From: an uncultured Alphaproteobacteria bacterium
GTDB lineage: Bacteria; Pseudomonadota; Alphaproteobacteria; RF32; CAG-239
Assembly (NCBI GenBank): GCA_944390915.1
Contig: CALXRS010000015.1
Span: forward strand, 1-40,799
Length of the DNA: 40,799 nt
Reading direction: 5' to 3'
Part shown: one piece after another, positions 1 through 8,252 of the stretch
How positions within the stretch are numbered: position 1 is the first letter of the stretch
Layout: each line of letters opens with the position of its first letter
Made by a program: the position numbers and the translations under genes
Notes under the pieces: generated by a model
What the model was told of the DNA's origin: nothing
The model's input: the letters and a program-made list of their open reading frames with translations, nothing else
The model's database searches: none

Positions 1-2502
1 TCCTCATCCGTCATGGTCAAATACCATTCGTGTTCGGTCGTGCCTTCGCCGGTCATGTCGACCTTAAACATATACGGGCTGCGGTAGACGCGGTAAACCG
101 TAAACGAATCCTCCGTGCCTGTCGTGTCGTTGCTGGATTGCGCAAAAACAATGCTTTCGCCGGTAATGTCTTTGGCCGAAGTCGGATACAATACCAATTT
201 GGTTGTGCCCTCAACATTGCCGTTGATGTTGAGTATATCCGCCGTCAAATTCTCAACGTCCACATCAACATGCAGATACCCGTTGTTGGCATTCCAACCT
301 TTTAAGTTCACCGTATCCTGATATTTGTTATAAAGATCAAAAGCGGCATTTTGCAGGCTGACTTTGGTGATCGGATCGCCGTCGGCAGTAATCTCGCCGC
401 GACCGTAAGGTCCTTCGCCGAAAGACAAAGTCGTATTGGCAATGTTGATGCTGCCGGCATTAGCAATGCTGTTGTTGAGCTTGACATATTGCGGCGTTCT
501 CAGAGTGCCGTTATCAACCGGTTTATCCCCTGAAATTTCAATGGTATATCCGTTTTTTTCGCGGGAAAAGTTTTCCTCTCCATTGATGAGGGTATGCAAT
601 CTATTTTCGCCGTCGATTGCATCGTTAAAAAGGATGATGCCGCCGTTTAGGGTTTGCAGGGTCAGCGCCTGACTTTCTGTTAATTCGGTGTTCGCTGTTT
701 CAAGGTTTTCTGATGATTCATACTCATATATTTTATAATCATAGGCATAAATGGCGTTGTTTTGCCCGTTGGCGGTATTGCCGTCAAAAACCGAAGTATA
801 ATTGTCGGCAACAATCGTTATACCGCTGCCGTAAATTGCGCCGCCATAAGCATCTCCGTTGGCGGAGATTGCCCGATTGTTGAAAAATGAAGCATTATAC
901 AATTCAGTAAATTTTTTGTGTCTGTAGTCGTAGGTCTCCATGTCAACGACATTTTTTTGCAATTCGGCGACCATCATCTTAAATTCATCAAGTTCTTCGG
1001 CGGTTATTTGCTCTGCAGGTATGCCTACAAATTTGCTTATAGATTCTGCCGTTATCGATTCTATCGGCGTGGTATACATAAATTCGAAATAAGAAAATTC
1101 AAGTTCCGCACGTTCATCATCTCCTATATATTCCGCTATGCTAACCGTAGCTCCCCTGTCGTCAGGCAATATATATTCCCAATCAAGCTCTCTTTGTACG
1201 GGTATCAAATAGGACAGTTGCCGGTCTTTGTATATTATAACGGAAAGGGAGTCAGAGGCATTCCAAATCAAGTTAGAGGCAATCGCCCCGCCGAAAGCGT
1301 CGCCTTCGGCCGAATAGGCATAATTGTTGCTGAAAATGCCGCTGGTTTTTCTGAGATAACCGTTATTATAAACGGCACCGCCATAGGCGTCTCCTTTGCC
1401 GGCGGCATGATTGTTGATAAAGTTTCCGTTTATGCTTTCAATATAGTTAACTCCACTGCCATAAGGATATGTATCAATATAAGGTGTACCATTGGCCAAA
1501 GCGCCGCCGTAACTGTTTCCGTTTGCCGAATAGGCGTAGTTGTTGATGAAATTTGCGTTCAGTTTCTTTATATACGCTTCATTTTGCTTTTCGCCGTCGC
1601 CCGCACGATTGGCCAAGGCGCCGCCGCCGGCCTCGAGATCCCCTTGGATATGATTGGATATAAAATTACCGTTAATGTTTTGGACGGACAGAAGAGAGTC
1701 ATAAGTTCCGTTGTTCTCCGGCAAAATAAACAATCCGCCGCCCCAGGCGTAATCTGCCTGAACGGAATTGCCGATAAAATCGCCCTCCAACTCGTTGATA
1801 TTAAAGCTTGTGCCAAAACCGACGGCTATAAAAGCAGCGCCGCCACCGCCGCTTAGGCGATAGTTATCATAATCATCATCATCATCTGCTTGTCCTCTGG
1901 CAGAGTTGTTGATGAAATCGGCATGTATATCAATATTGCTTCTTCTCCGATTATAAAGCCTTAACCCGCCGCCTTGTGCCGCGCTTTTTTCGTTGGAATA
2001 GTCATAGCCGATAAAGTTTCCCTTTATGTCAAGGTCTGATCCTTCAGGAAAGGATGAACCTCTCTGATCCTGCAGCTCGCCGCCTTCTTCGGTGGTATAA
2101 CCTTTCGTGAACCCTGCCGCCGGTTTGTAGTGCGTCTCGGTCACGCTGCCGTCGGCGTTGGTTGTTTGCAGGCTCAAAACGGCGTCTTCCGCGGTCGGCA
2201 CCGGTGTGAACATATCGTCCGACAAAAGCCACTGATAATATTTTGTGACTGCCTTGCCGCTTTCGTCCATGGAAGAAAAGGCAAAAACGTCGGTTGCCTG
2301 ATTGGTCTGAGCCGTATTGTAGGTTTCTGCGGAAATTTCCGTGATTTTATATAGATCCGTTGAGGTTGGAAAAGCTCCGGCCGGCGAGGTAAAAAAAGTG
2401 GCCGAAAGTAAAAATGCCGCCGCGCAAAGACGGGGCTTATTGGTCAAAAACGTTGAAAATCTAGGGGGGGGGGAAAAGGGTTTGCCGAGCTTTTGTACGC
2501 AT
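1..2502 (-). CDS. Pmp-like autotransporter adhesin, 5' part, phase-variable and currently out of frame
   Basis: This is the N-terminal part (at least 830 codons) of a large surface protein that runs off the left edge. The ATG at 2502 follows an AGGA ribosome site. After 13 codons a run of ten C (G on the plus strand, 2464-2473) leads straight into TAG. With nine or twelve C the frame stays open through a hydrophobic signal peptide ending SPAGA and on to the window edge without a stop. The passenger holds at least seven units of the form FxxN followed 15-30 residues later by GGA/GGG (for example FINNHA...GGAVYN), the hallmark of Chlamydia Pmp and related right-handed beta-helix autotransporters. 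Towards the edge the sequence becomes AidA-like (NLTADILNINGN). No beta-barrel is visible; it should lie outside the window. The predicted role is a secreted adhesin. A sequencing error in the homopolymer is the main alternative to true phase variation. Confidence 0.8.
2464..2473 (-). repeat. Homopolymer C10 phase-variation tract
   Basis: Ten consecutive C on the coding strand lie between codon 9 and the signal peptide of the Pmp-like gene. C10 gives stop TAG directly after the tract. C11 gives a stop a few codons later. C9 or C12 joins the ATG to the signal peptide. Mononucleotide tracts of this length in the 5' end of a surface-protein gene are classic slipped-strand switches. Confidence 0.8.
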
Positions 2503-2969
2503 GTTTTTAGTCCTGTAAAAAATTTTTTTATTTAAGAAAACACCGGTCAAGCAAGATCGTTCCGACCGATAAACAAAGGTTATACCGTGGCCGGCAAAAA
2601 TTCAAGAACAAATTGCCGAACACGCTTATTTTGCCGGTGAATTTTTTTACGCGGCCAATTGATCGTATATGAAGATATCCGTAAAAATCCGATAACATCC
2701 GCAGACAATCGAAAACATTCGTTTTGTTATCCGAACGCGTGGCCGGCAAAAACCAATCTGTCGACCGGGAAGGGCGCCGGCGAGATGCAGCAGTCGGCAC
2801 GGAAAAGGCGCCCGATAAAATCGGTAACCGGCAAAAACACAGGGAGCAAAACGACAATCGGCAAAACGCCGCTTGCCGAAAAACGGCGGAAATTTTTGCT
2901 TAAAAGCTTGCCAATTTTTTGTCTTTGCGCTATTTTAGGCCTGCTTTTTTAGACAGGATAAAGGAAAAC
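2503..2969. other. Divergent intergenic region between the Pmp-like gene and parE
   Basis: This 467-bp stretch holds no convincing gene. For parE there is a plausible sigma-70 promoter, TTGCCA (2908-2913), 17 bp, TATTTT (2931-2936). For the leftward gene only weak candidates are seen, such as ATTCAA/GTTATA (minus-strand TTGAAT and TATAAC, 15 bp apart) at 2600-2605 and 2579-2584. The rest is mixed sequence rich in GCCGGCAAAA-type words with short open frames that look accidental. Confidence 0.5.
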
Positions 2970-4958
2970 ATGACAGATTTGTTTGACAGCACCGCCGTGG
3001 CCGAAAGCAGCTATTCGGCGCAGGATATTCAGGTTTTGGAAGGTCTGGAGGCCGTTCGCGCGCGCCCCGGCATGTATATCGGCGGCACCGATGAACAGGC
3101 TTTGCACCATCTGGTGGCGGAGATTCTTGACAACTCCATGGACGAGGCGGTGGCGGGTTTTGCCAACCGCATAGAGCTGTCGCTCAACGCCGACTATTCG
3201 GTGACCGTTGCCGACAACGGGCGCGGCATACCCGTTGATCCGCACCCGAAATATCCCGACAAGTCCGCTTTGGAAGTGATTATGACCATGCTCCATTCGG
3301 GCGGCAAATTCGGCGGCAATGTCTATAAAGTTTCCGGCGGTTTGCACGGCGTCGGCTCGTCGGTCGTCAACGCCTTGTCCGAAAGTCTGACCATCGAAGT
3401 GGCGCGCGACCGCAAACTTTATCGCCAGCACTATGCCAAAGGTCGGCCGCTCGACCGGCTGGAGATAGTCGGCAATGCGCCCAACCGCCGCGGCACCGGC
3501 ATCACTTTTCGCCCGGATCCGGAAATTTTCGGCGCCAACTGCTGTTTTTCGCCCAACCGTCTGTATCGCATGGCGCGTTCAAAGGCCTTTTTGTTTAAGG
3601 GAATTCATATTTTATGGCGCTGCGCGCCGGAACTGCTGAGTGAGGGCGATGTAACGCCGGCTGAGGCCGAACTGCATTTTCCGAACGGATTGCGCGATTT
3701 TCTGAACTATCAGATCGGCGACCGCGCCACCGTCAACCGCGTGCCGTTTACCGGCGAAGGCGTTTTGGCGCACGACGAAGGCAAGGTGGAATGGGCGGTT
3801 ACCTGGCCGGAAGACGAAAACGGCTTTTGCCATTCCTATTGCAACACGGTGCTTACCCCGCAGGGCGGCACGCATGAGCTCGGCTTTAAGTCGGCGCTTT
3901 TGCGCGGGTTGAAAGAATACGCCGACATGGCGGGGGTGAAAAAGGCCGCAGGCGTTACCAATGAAGACTTTTTGAGCGATGCCTGCATTATGCTGTCGGT
4001 CTTTATCCGCGATCCAGAGTTTCAGGGGCAGACCAAGGACAAACTGACTTCCGTCAAGGCGGTGCGTTTGGTGGAACAGGCGGTCAAGGATTCTTTTGAC
4101 CACTGGCTGTCGTCCGATTCGGAAAATGCCGCCGCGCTGCTGGAATATGTGGTTGCCCGTTCGGAGTTCCGCAAAAAAAAGAAAGAAGAAAAAATCCAAA
4201 ACCGCAAAAGCCCGACCAAGCGCCTGCGTCTGCCCGGCAAACTGGCGGACTGCTCCAAGGCCGCGGCGGCGGATACCGAAATTTTTATCGTCGAGGGCGA
4301 TTCGGCGGGCGGTTCCGCCAAGCAGGGACGCGACCGCATGACTCAGGCGATTTTGCCGCTGAGGGGCAAAATTTTGAACGTGGCTTCCGCCTCGCTCGAC
4401 AAGATAACCCAAAACCAGGAAATCAAGGATATGATAGAGGCGCTGGGTTGCGGCATTAAGGAAAATTATCGGGAAGAAAATCTGCGCTACGAAAAAATCA
4501 TCATCATGACCGATGCCGATGTCGACGGTGCACATATTACCTCGCTGCTGATGACATTTTTTTATCAGCAGATGCCAAAACTCATCGAAAACGGGCATTT
4601 GTTCATTGCCACCCCGCCGCTTTATAAAATTTCCGTCGGCGGCAAAAACCTTTATGCCCTTGATGACGAAGACAAAGAACGGATCCTGAAAAAAGAGGTT
4701 AAAGGAAACCAGAAAGCGGAAATAAGCCGCTTTAAAGGGCTGGGCGAGATGAGCGCCGCCCAATTGAAAGAAACGACCATGGACAAAGCCAAACGCACGC
4801 TGCTGAAAGTTTTGATTCCTTCTACCAACACGGAAGAAGGCAAGGAAGAAGCCTTTGAAACCCGGCGGATGGTGGAACGTCTGATGGGTAAAAACCCCGA
4901 ACAGCGCTTCAAATTTATTATTGAACGCGCAAAATTTGTCGATGACTTGGATATTTAG
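2970..4958 (+). CDS. parE: DNA topoisomerase IV subunit B
   Basis: This is the ATPase subunit of topoisomerase IV, which decatenates daughter chromosomes together with ParC. The start at 2970 is chosen because AAAGGA lies 5 nt upstream and the protein then begins as ParE does; an upstream in-frame start would add 17 residues without family support. The GHKL ATPase domain shows E51 and N55 (EILDNSMDEA), D82 (DNGRGIP) and the glycine lid GGLHGVGSSVVNALS near 123-137. The QTK loop is near 354. The TOPRIM domain shows EGDSAGG near 442 and the metal-binding DADVDGAH near 514, followed by RFKGLGEM. The length of 662 residues fits ParE rather than most GyrB proteins. The neighbouring genes do not suggest a special role. 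Confidence 0.95.
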   Translation: MTDLFDSTAVAESSYSAQDIQVLEGLEAVRARPGMYIGGTDEQALHHLVAEILDNSMDEAVAGFANRIELSLNADYSVTVADNGRGIPVDPHPKYPDKSALEVIMTMLHSGGKFGGNVYKVSGGLHGVGSSVVNALSESLTIEVARDRKLYRQHYAKGRPLDRLEIVGNAPNRRGTGITFRPDPEIFGANCCFSPNRLYRMARSKAFLFKGIHILWRCAPELLSEGDVTPAEAELHFPNGLRDFLNYQIGDRATVNRVPFTGEGVLAHDEGKVEWAVTWPEDENGFCHSYCNTVLTPQGGTHELGFKSALLRGLKEYADMAGVKKAAGVTNEDFLSDACIMLSVFIRDPEFQGQTKDKLTSVKAVRLVEQAVKDSFDHWLSSDSENAAALLEYVVARSEFRKKKKEEKIQNRKSPTKRLRLPGKLADCSKAAAADTEIFIVEGDSAGGSAKQGRDRMTQAILPLRGKILNVASASLDKITQNQEIKDMIEALGCGIKENYREENLRYEKIIIMTDADVDGAHITSLLMTFFYQQMPKLIENGHLFIATPPLYKISVGGKNLYALDDEDKERILKKEVKGNQKAEISRFKGLGEMSAAQLKETTMDKAKRTLLKVLIPSTNTEEGKEEAFETRRMVERLMGKNPEQRFKFIIERAKFVDDLDI

Positions 4959-5074
4959 GCAATTCGGTTGCGGGTGCTCGGAGTGCGGCGGTCGGGAATA
5001 ACTCCGTATTTTCCGGCGGCATGGTGGGCGCCGCGACAGGAAAAATATTTTTGTAAAAGAACCATAAAAAAGAC

Positions 5075-5103
5075 TTGACATTTTTCTGTTGTCCGGCTAT
5101 ACT
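5075..5103 (+). promoter_or_regulatory. Sigma-70 promoter for the tRNA-Ala(GGC) locus
   Basis: TTGACA (5075-5080) and TATACT (5098-5103) are separated by exactly 17 bp. They stand about 33 bp before the partial tRNA copy and about 208 bp before the intact tRNA-Ala. The transcript should therefore carry the partial tRNA, the structured insert and the real tRNA together. Confidence 0.85.
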
Positions 5104-5135
5104 TCAACAGCTTTCGTGAGGAAGCAGTCTTGAAT

Positions 5136-5310
5136 GGGGTTATAGCTCAGCTGGGATGGCTAAGCGAAAAGGCTCCGGGGGAGGCTTTTCGTCTGCAACA
5201 TCTTGGCGGACTTGCCTGAGCAAGGGCAGCGGCAGCAACCGCGGCGAAGCTAGGCAGACAAGGCGCTTGAATGCAAGCGCTCGACCTTATAATTATTAAG
5301 TTTCTTGAAT
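5136..5310 (+). repeat. tRNA-Ala 5'-half copy plus structured element (unit A)
   Basis: Positions 5136-5156 are an exact copy of nucleotides 1-21 of the tRNA-Ala that starts at 5311. With 8 nt of leader they form a 29-nt direct repeat (5128-5156 and 5303-5331). A core follows (5157-5262) that is shared with the second tRNA locus, with about 5 differences in 109 nt. It can fold: CGAAAAG/CTTTTCG hairpin near 5164-5190, outer stem GTCTGC/GCAGAC, inner stems CTTGC/GCAAG and GCGG/CCGC. The unit ends with GCGCTTGAATG (5263-5273), identical to tRNA positions 24-34. Directly after it comes CAAGCGCTC (5274-5282), the reverse complement of tRNA positions 22-30. A locus-specific AT-rich leader then joins the intact tRNA. 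The family is not one I recognise; it could be a mobile repeat or a structured leader RNA. Confidence 0.85.
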
Positions 5311-5386
<76 letters not shown>

Positions 5387-5391
5387 GTTCC

Positions 5392-5418
5392 AAAGCCGGC
5401 TTATAAAGCCGGCTTTTT
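5392..5418 (+). terminator. Rho-independent terminator after tRNA-Ala(GGC)
   Basis: AAAGCCGGC (5392-5400) pairs with GCCGGCTTT (5408-5416) and is followed by T residues up to 5418. It begins 5 nt after the tRNA CCA end. Confidence 0.9.
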
Positions 5419-5621
5419 CCATGTCCGTTGAAAAGGCTCGGTTCGTCGTGGCTCATCGTCAAATTCAGGGGCAGGGAGTAAAAAAGTATCATATCCTTAA
5501 ATTTGCACATCTTTTCATTTATCAAAATCATCAGTTCCGGCGTGATGTTGATTGTCTTAATAAAAGAAACTTTGCTGTTTATTATAAAGGTTTCATATAC
5601 GCTGGCAGAGGTTCAGAACGT

Positions 5622-5652
5622 AAAAAAGAAGTCTGTTAAAGACTTCTTTTTT
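5622..5652. terminator. Bidirectional terminator hairpin
   Basis: AAAAAAGAAGTC (5622-5633) and GACTTCTTTTTT (5641-5652) form a perfect 12-bp stem with a 7-nt loop. It starts 10 nt beyond the stop codon of the leftward small gene at 5663-5998, which it most likely serves. Confidence 0.8.
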
Positions 5653-5662
5653 ATATCATAGA

Positions 5663-5998
5663 TTATCTCCACTCTTTGCCTCTCAAATAATGTGAGTTGT
5701 ATCTGTAAGACTCGGTATCACCTTTTTGAGCATAAAGGAGGTGGCGTTCATTTGCTTTTGCGGAAGATGGATATCCTTTCCAGACAGTCCCGTCAGAGAA
5801 AACCAATGTAACCTCTGTTTCCGACCCCAATCCGCAGGGAACGATTAATTCGTTTCGTGAAACTACCGTCACATTTTTCCATTCAGAAACTTTAGGAGGC
5901 GTAAGTGCAATAGTCGTAAAAATTCCCATGACACACGCAAGAAAAATAATGGGGGTACATAGTGTGTATACCCAACGGTTGTTCCTTTGCTTTTCCAT
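5663..5998 (-). CDS. Small single-pass membrane protein, unknown function
   Basis: A 111-residue protein with a basic start (KQRNNRW), one hydrophobic segment at about residues 9-33, and a soluble tail of beta-rich character (VTLVFSDGTVWKGY). I do not recognise the family. The tail is expected outside the cytoplasm if the basic N-terminus stays in. Its own terminator follows the stop. No clear Shine-Dalgarno sequence precedes the ATG, so the start is uncertain. It sits alone between two tRNA-Ala loci and is more AT-rich than its neighbours, which would fit a recently acquired gene. Confidence 0.6.
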   Translation of the reverse strand: MEKQRNNRWVYTLCTPIIFLACVMGIFTTIALTPPKVSEWKNVTVVSRNELIVPCGLGSETEVTLVFSDGTVWKGYPSSAKANERHLLYAQKGDTESYRYNSHYLRGKEWR

Positions 5999-6153
5999 AA
6001 GACATAAAAATTAAAGTAATACAATTATATATATTTTGCGTACATGATAAGTGTCTTTTAAAGAAAAAGCAACAATTTTCCCTTAAAATAAGGGATGTCA
6101 TTTGCAGCAAATGATTTGTCGCTGATTTACGGACATGTTATCATAAAAAACAT

Positions 6154-6181
6154 TTGACATCGGAGGAATTTATTGTAATAT
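6154..6181 (+). promoter_or_regulatory. Sigma-70 promoter for the tRNA-Ala(CGC) locus
   Basis: TTGACA (6154-6159) and TAATAT (6176-6181) are 16 bp apart. Transcription would start near the first, truncated copy of the tRNA-linked element, more than 300 nt before the intact tRNA. Confidence 0.75.
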
Positions 6182-6299
6182 CTTGTCTGCCCGAGCAAGG
6201 GCAGCGGCAGCAACCGCGGCGAGGCTAGGCAGACAAGGCGAATGGTTCCATTCGCTCGAGCAGAAGCAAAAAATTATTTTGAAGTTTGGAGAATATTTT
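6180..6299 (+). repeat. Truncated copy of the tRNA-linked element (unit B1)
   Basis: This copy lacks the leading tRNA 5' part and the first hairpin and starts at ATCTTG beside the promoter. It keeps a perfect 10-bp outer stem, CTTGTCTGCC (6182-6191) with GGCAGACAAG near 6228-6237, then GCGAATGGTTC (6238-6248) and CATTCGCTC (6249-6257). These two are the sense copy of tRNA 24-34 and the antisense of tRNA 22-30 of the CGC tRNA. The AT-rich leader (6258-6299) is nearly identical to that of the next copy. Confidence 0.8.
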
Positions 6300-6488
6300 G
6301 GGGCTGTAGCTCAGTTGGGATGGCTAAGCGAAAAGGCTCCGGCGGAGGCTTTTCGTCTGCAACATCTTGGCGGACTTGCCCGAGCAAGGGCGGCGGCAGC
6401 AACCGCAGCGAGGCTAGGCAGACAAGGCGAATGGTTCCATTCGCTCGAGCGGAAGCAAAAAATTATTTTGAAGTTTGAAGAATATTTT
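6300..6488 (+). repeat. tRNA-Ala 5'-half copy plus structured element (unit B2)
   Basis: Positions 6300-6320 are an exact copy of nucleotides 1-21 of the tRNA-Ala starting at 6489. The shared core begins at 6321 with the CGAAAAG/CTTTTCG hairpin and the GTCTGC/GCAGAC domain. It ends with GCGAATGGTTC (6427-6437), matching tRNA 24-34, and CATTCGCTC (6438-6446), the reverse complement of tRNA 22-30. The unit repeats with a 189-nt period (B1/B2 and the tRNA), against 175 nt at the GGC locus. The two loci share the core, but the tRNA-derived ends follow each tRNA's own sequence. Confidence 0.85.
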
Positions 6489-6564
6489 GGGGCTGTAGCT
6501 CAGTTGGGAGAGCGAATGGTTCGCAATCATTAGGTCGGGAGTTCGATCCTCCTCAGCTCCACCA
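6489..6564 (+). tRNA. tRNA-Ala(CGC)
   Basis: This is a complete 76-nt cloverleaf. The acceptor stem GGGGCTG/CAGCTCC has the alanine G3-U70 wobble. The D arm is GCTC/GAGC. The anticodon stem AATGG/TCATT carries loop TTCGCAA with anticodon CGC at 6522-6524, and the T loop is TTCGATC. CCA is encoded. It reads GCG, a common alanine codon in the genes of this window. Confidence 0.96.
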
Positions 6565-6572
6565 ATTTTAAC

Positions 6573-6598
6573 AAAACGCGGCACATACCGCGTTTTTT
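6573..6598 (+). terminator. Rho-independent terminator after tRNA-Ala(CGC)
   Basis: AAAACGCGG (6573-6581), loop CACATA, CCGCGTTTT (6588-6596) and a T run to 6598. Only 28 nt separate it from the ABC-F start codon, so it may also limit read-through into that gene. Confidence 0.9.
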
Positions 6599-6626
6599 CA
6601 TTATCACGAAACAAAGAGGCGGAAAA

Positions 6627-8252
6627 ATGAAGGGCAGCCAGATGAGTCTGTCTTTTGGCGCGGAAGTTATTTACGACAACGCGGAATTTCAGCTGGGCGA
6701 CAGAGACAAAGCCGGCATTGTCGGTGTGAACGGCGCCGGCAAAACCACCTTGTTTCGCCTTCTTTTGGGCGAACTTTCGCTTGACGGCGGCGTGTTGGAA
6801 ACCGGCCGCGCGCGGGTGGGCTATCTGCCTCAGGAGATTGTTTTTGACCGCGAAGACGAAACGGTGTGGGAATATCTGTCTTCCGGCCGTCCGCTGCAAA
6901 AAATAAAAACCGAACTGGAAGGAATATACCGCCGGCTGGAGGCGGCGCCGGAAAACGAACAGGCGCCGTTGTTGGAACGGATGGCGTATTTGCAGGAGCA
7001 GCTGGACTATTTTGACCAGTATGAAGCGGACGATATTTTGCTTTCTCTGATGGAAGAAATGGATATCGACGCCGATTTGCTGGATCGTCCGCTGGCGGAG
7101 CTTTCCGGCGGTCAGAAATCGAAGCTGGCTTTTGCCCGCGTGCTTTATTCCAAACCGGAAATTTTGTGTCTGGACGAGCCGACCAACCATCTGGACGCCG
7201 AAAGCAGAGATTTTGTAACCTCATATTTGCGGGACTACAAAGGTTCGGTGCTGATTATCAGTCATGATGTCGATTTCTTAAACCGGATTGTGCGCAAAAT
7301 CGTGTTTATCAACAAGGTGACGCATAAAATAGCGGTTTACGACGGCAATTACGACATTTTCAAAAAGCAGCTTGCCGAAGAGCGGCGCAACCGCGAGCGC
7401 CTGATAGCCGGACAGGAACGGGAAATAAAAAAACTGGCGGATTTTGTGCAGCGCGCCAGGGAGGCCTCGCAAACCAACCATAAGCTGAAGCGCAAAGGAC
7501 AGGAGCGGGCTCTTAAGCTGGAAAAGCTGCGTGAGCGACTGCCTGAGCGCGAACGTGCCTATCGACGGGTAAAAATGGACATTGCGCCGAAACGCGAAGG
7601 GGCGAAAGTTCCGTTGACGGTGGAAAATTTGAGTTTTCGCTATCCCGGGCAGCGGCTTTTGTACCGTCGATTGTCTTTTCGCCTGAACGGCGGGGAGCGT
7701 TTTCTGGTGGTCGGCGAAAACGGCGTCGGCAAATCTACTTTGCTGAAGCTGATTATGGGCATTTTAACGCCGGCGGACGGGCGTATAACCTTTAATGCCA
7801 AAACCGATGCGGCTTATTATGCGCAGGAGCTGGAGCAGCTGGACTTAAACAAAACCGTGTTTGCCAACGCGGAAACGGAGGGGTATAACGAATGGCAGCT
7901 GCGCGGCATTTTGAGCAATTTTTTGTTTTTTGCCGACGACATCAACAAACAGGCGGCCGTGCTTTCGCCGGGCGAAAAAGCGCGCCTGATGCTGTGCAAA
8001 CTGTTGCTGCAACGCGCCAATCTGTTGATTTTGGACGAGCCGACCAATCATCTTGATCCGGAAACGCAGGCCGTTATCGGCGGCAACTTCCGCGAGTTTG
8101 CGGGGACGATTCTGGTTGTCAGTCACAATCCTGCTTTTGTCGAACAGATAGGCATCAGCCGGATGCTGGTTTTGCCGTCGGGGGAAATTAAAGACTATTC
8201 CCGCGAGCTGCTGGAATACTATTACGAACTGAACACGGCGGACGAGCAATAA
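6627..8252 (+). CDS. ABC-F family ATPase
   Basis: A 541-residue soluble protein with two ABC ATPase domains and no membrane segments. Domain 1 has Walker A GVNGAGKTT (about 34-42), signature LSGGQKSK (about 161) and Walker B LCLDEPTNHLD. Domain 2 has GENGVGKST (about 363), degenerate signature LSPGEKAR and LLILDEPTNHLD. Between them lies a long charged helical linker (about 245-320), the ABC-F interdomain region that reaches into the ribosomal E site. Family members act as translation factors or ribosome-protection proteins; which subgroup this is cannot be settled by eye. AGAGG precedes the ATG. No promoter is visible between the tRNA terminator and the gene, so expression probably depends on read-through from the tRNA-Ala promoter. 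Confidence 0.9.
   Translation: MKGSQMSLSFGAEVIYDNAEFQLGDRDKAGIVGVNGAGKTTLFRLLLGELSLDGGVLETGRARVGYLPQEIVFDREDETVWEYLSSGRPLQKIKTELEGIYRRLEAAPENEQAPLLERMAYLQEQLDYFDQYEADDILLSLMEEMDIDADLLDRPLAELSGGQKSKLAFARVLYSKPEILCLDEPTNHLDAESRDFVTSYLRDYKGSVLIISHDVDFLNRIVRKIVFINKVTHKIAVYDGNYDIFKKQLAEERRNRERLIAGQEREIKKLADFVQRAREASQTNHKLKRKGQERALKLEKLRERLPERERAYRRVKMDIAPKREGAKVPLTVENLSFRYPGQRLLYRRLSFRLNGGERFLVVGENGVGKSTLLKLIMGILTPADGRITFNAKTDAAYYAQELEQLDLNKTVFANAETEGYNEWQLRGILSNFLFFADDINKQAAVLSPGEKARLMLCKLLLQRANLLILDEPTNHLDPETQAVIGGNFREFAGTILVVSHNPAFVEQIGISRMLVLPSGEIKDYSRELLEYYYELNTADEQ

Noticed and set aside
918..1856. 312-codon plus-strand open frame
   Set aside because: It is antisense to the continuous FxxN/GGA coding frame and has no domain character.
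2659..2952. 97-codon plus-strand open frame before parE
   Set aside because: It overlaps the likely parE promoter, has no ribosome site and looks like random basic sequence.
3612..5081. 489-codon minus-strand open frame
   Set aside because: It is the shadow of parE; the sense strand encodes all conserved topoisomerase motifs.
5136..5310. Possibility that the upstream unit is a two-piece tmRNA or a tRNA with an intron
   Set aside because: No tag-peptide reading frame or 3' acceptor part is present, and the downstream tRNA is complete without splicing.
5421..5639. 72-codon plus-strand open frame between the first tRNA and the small membrane protein
   Set aside because: It begins at the end of the tRNA terminator, has no ribosome site and no recognisable features.
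6183..7190. Open frames across the CGC tRNA locus, with GAVAQLGERM (plus) and AEEDRTPDLM (minus) peptides
   Set aside because: Both peptides are translations of the tRNA gene and its complement. The repeated frame comes from the duplicated element, not a protein.
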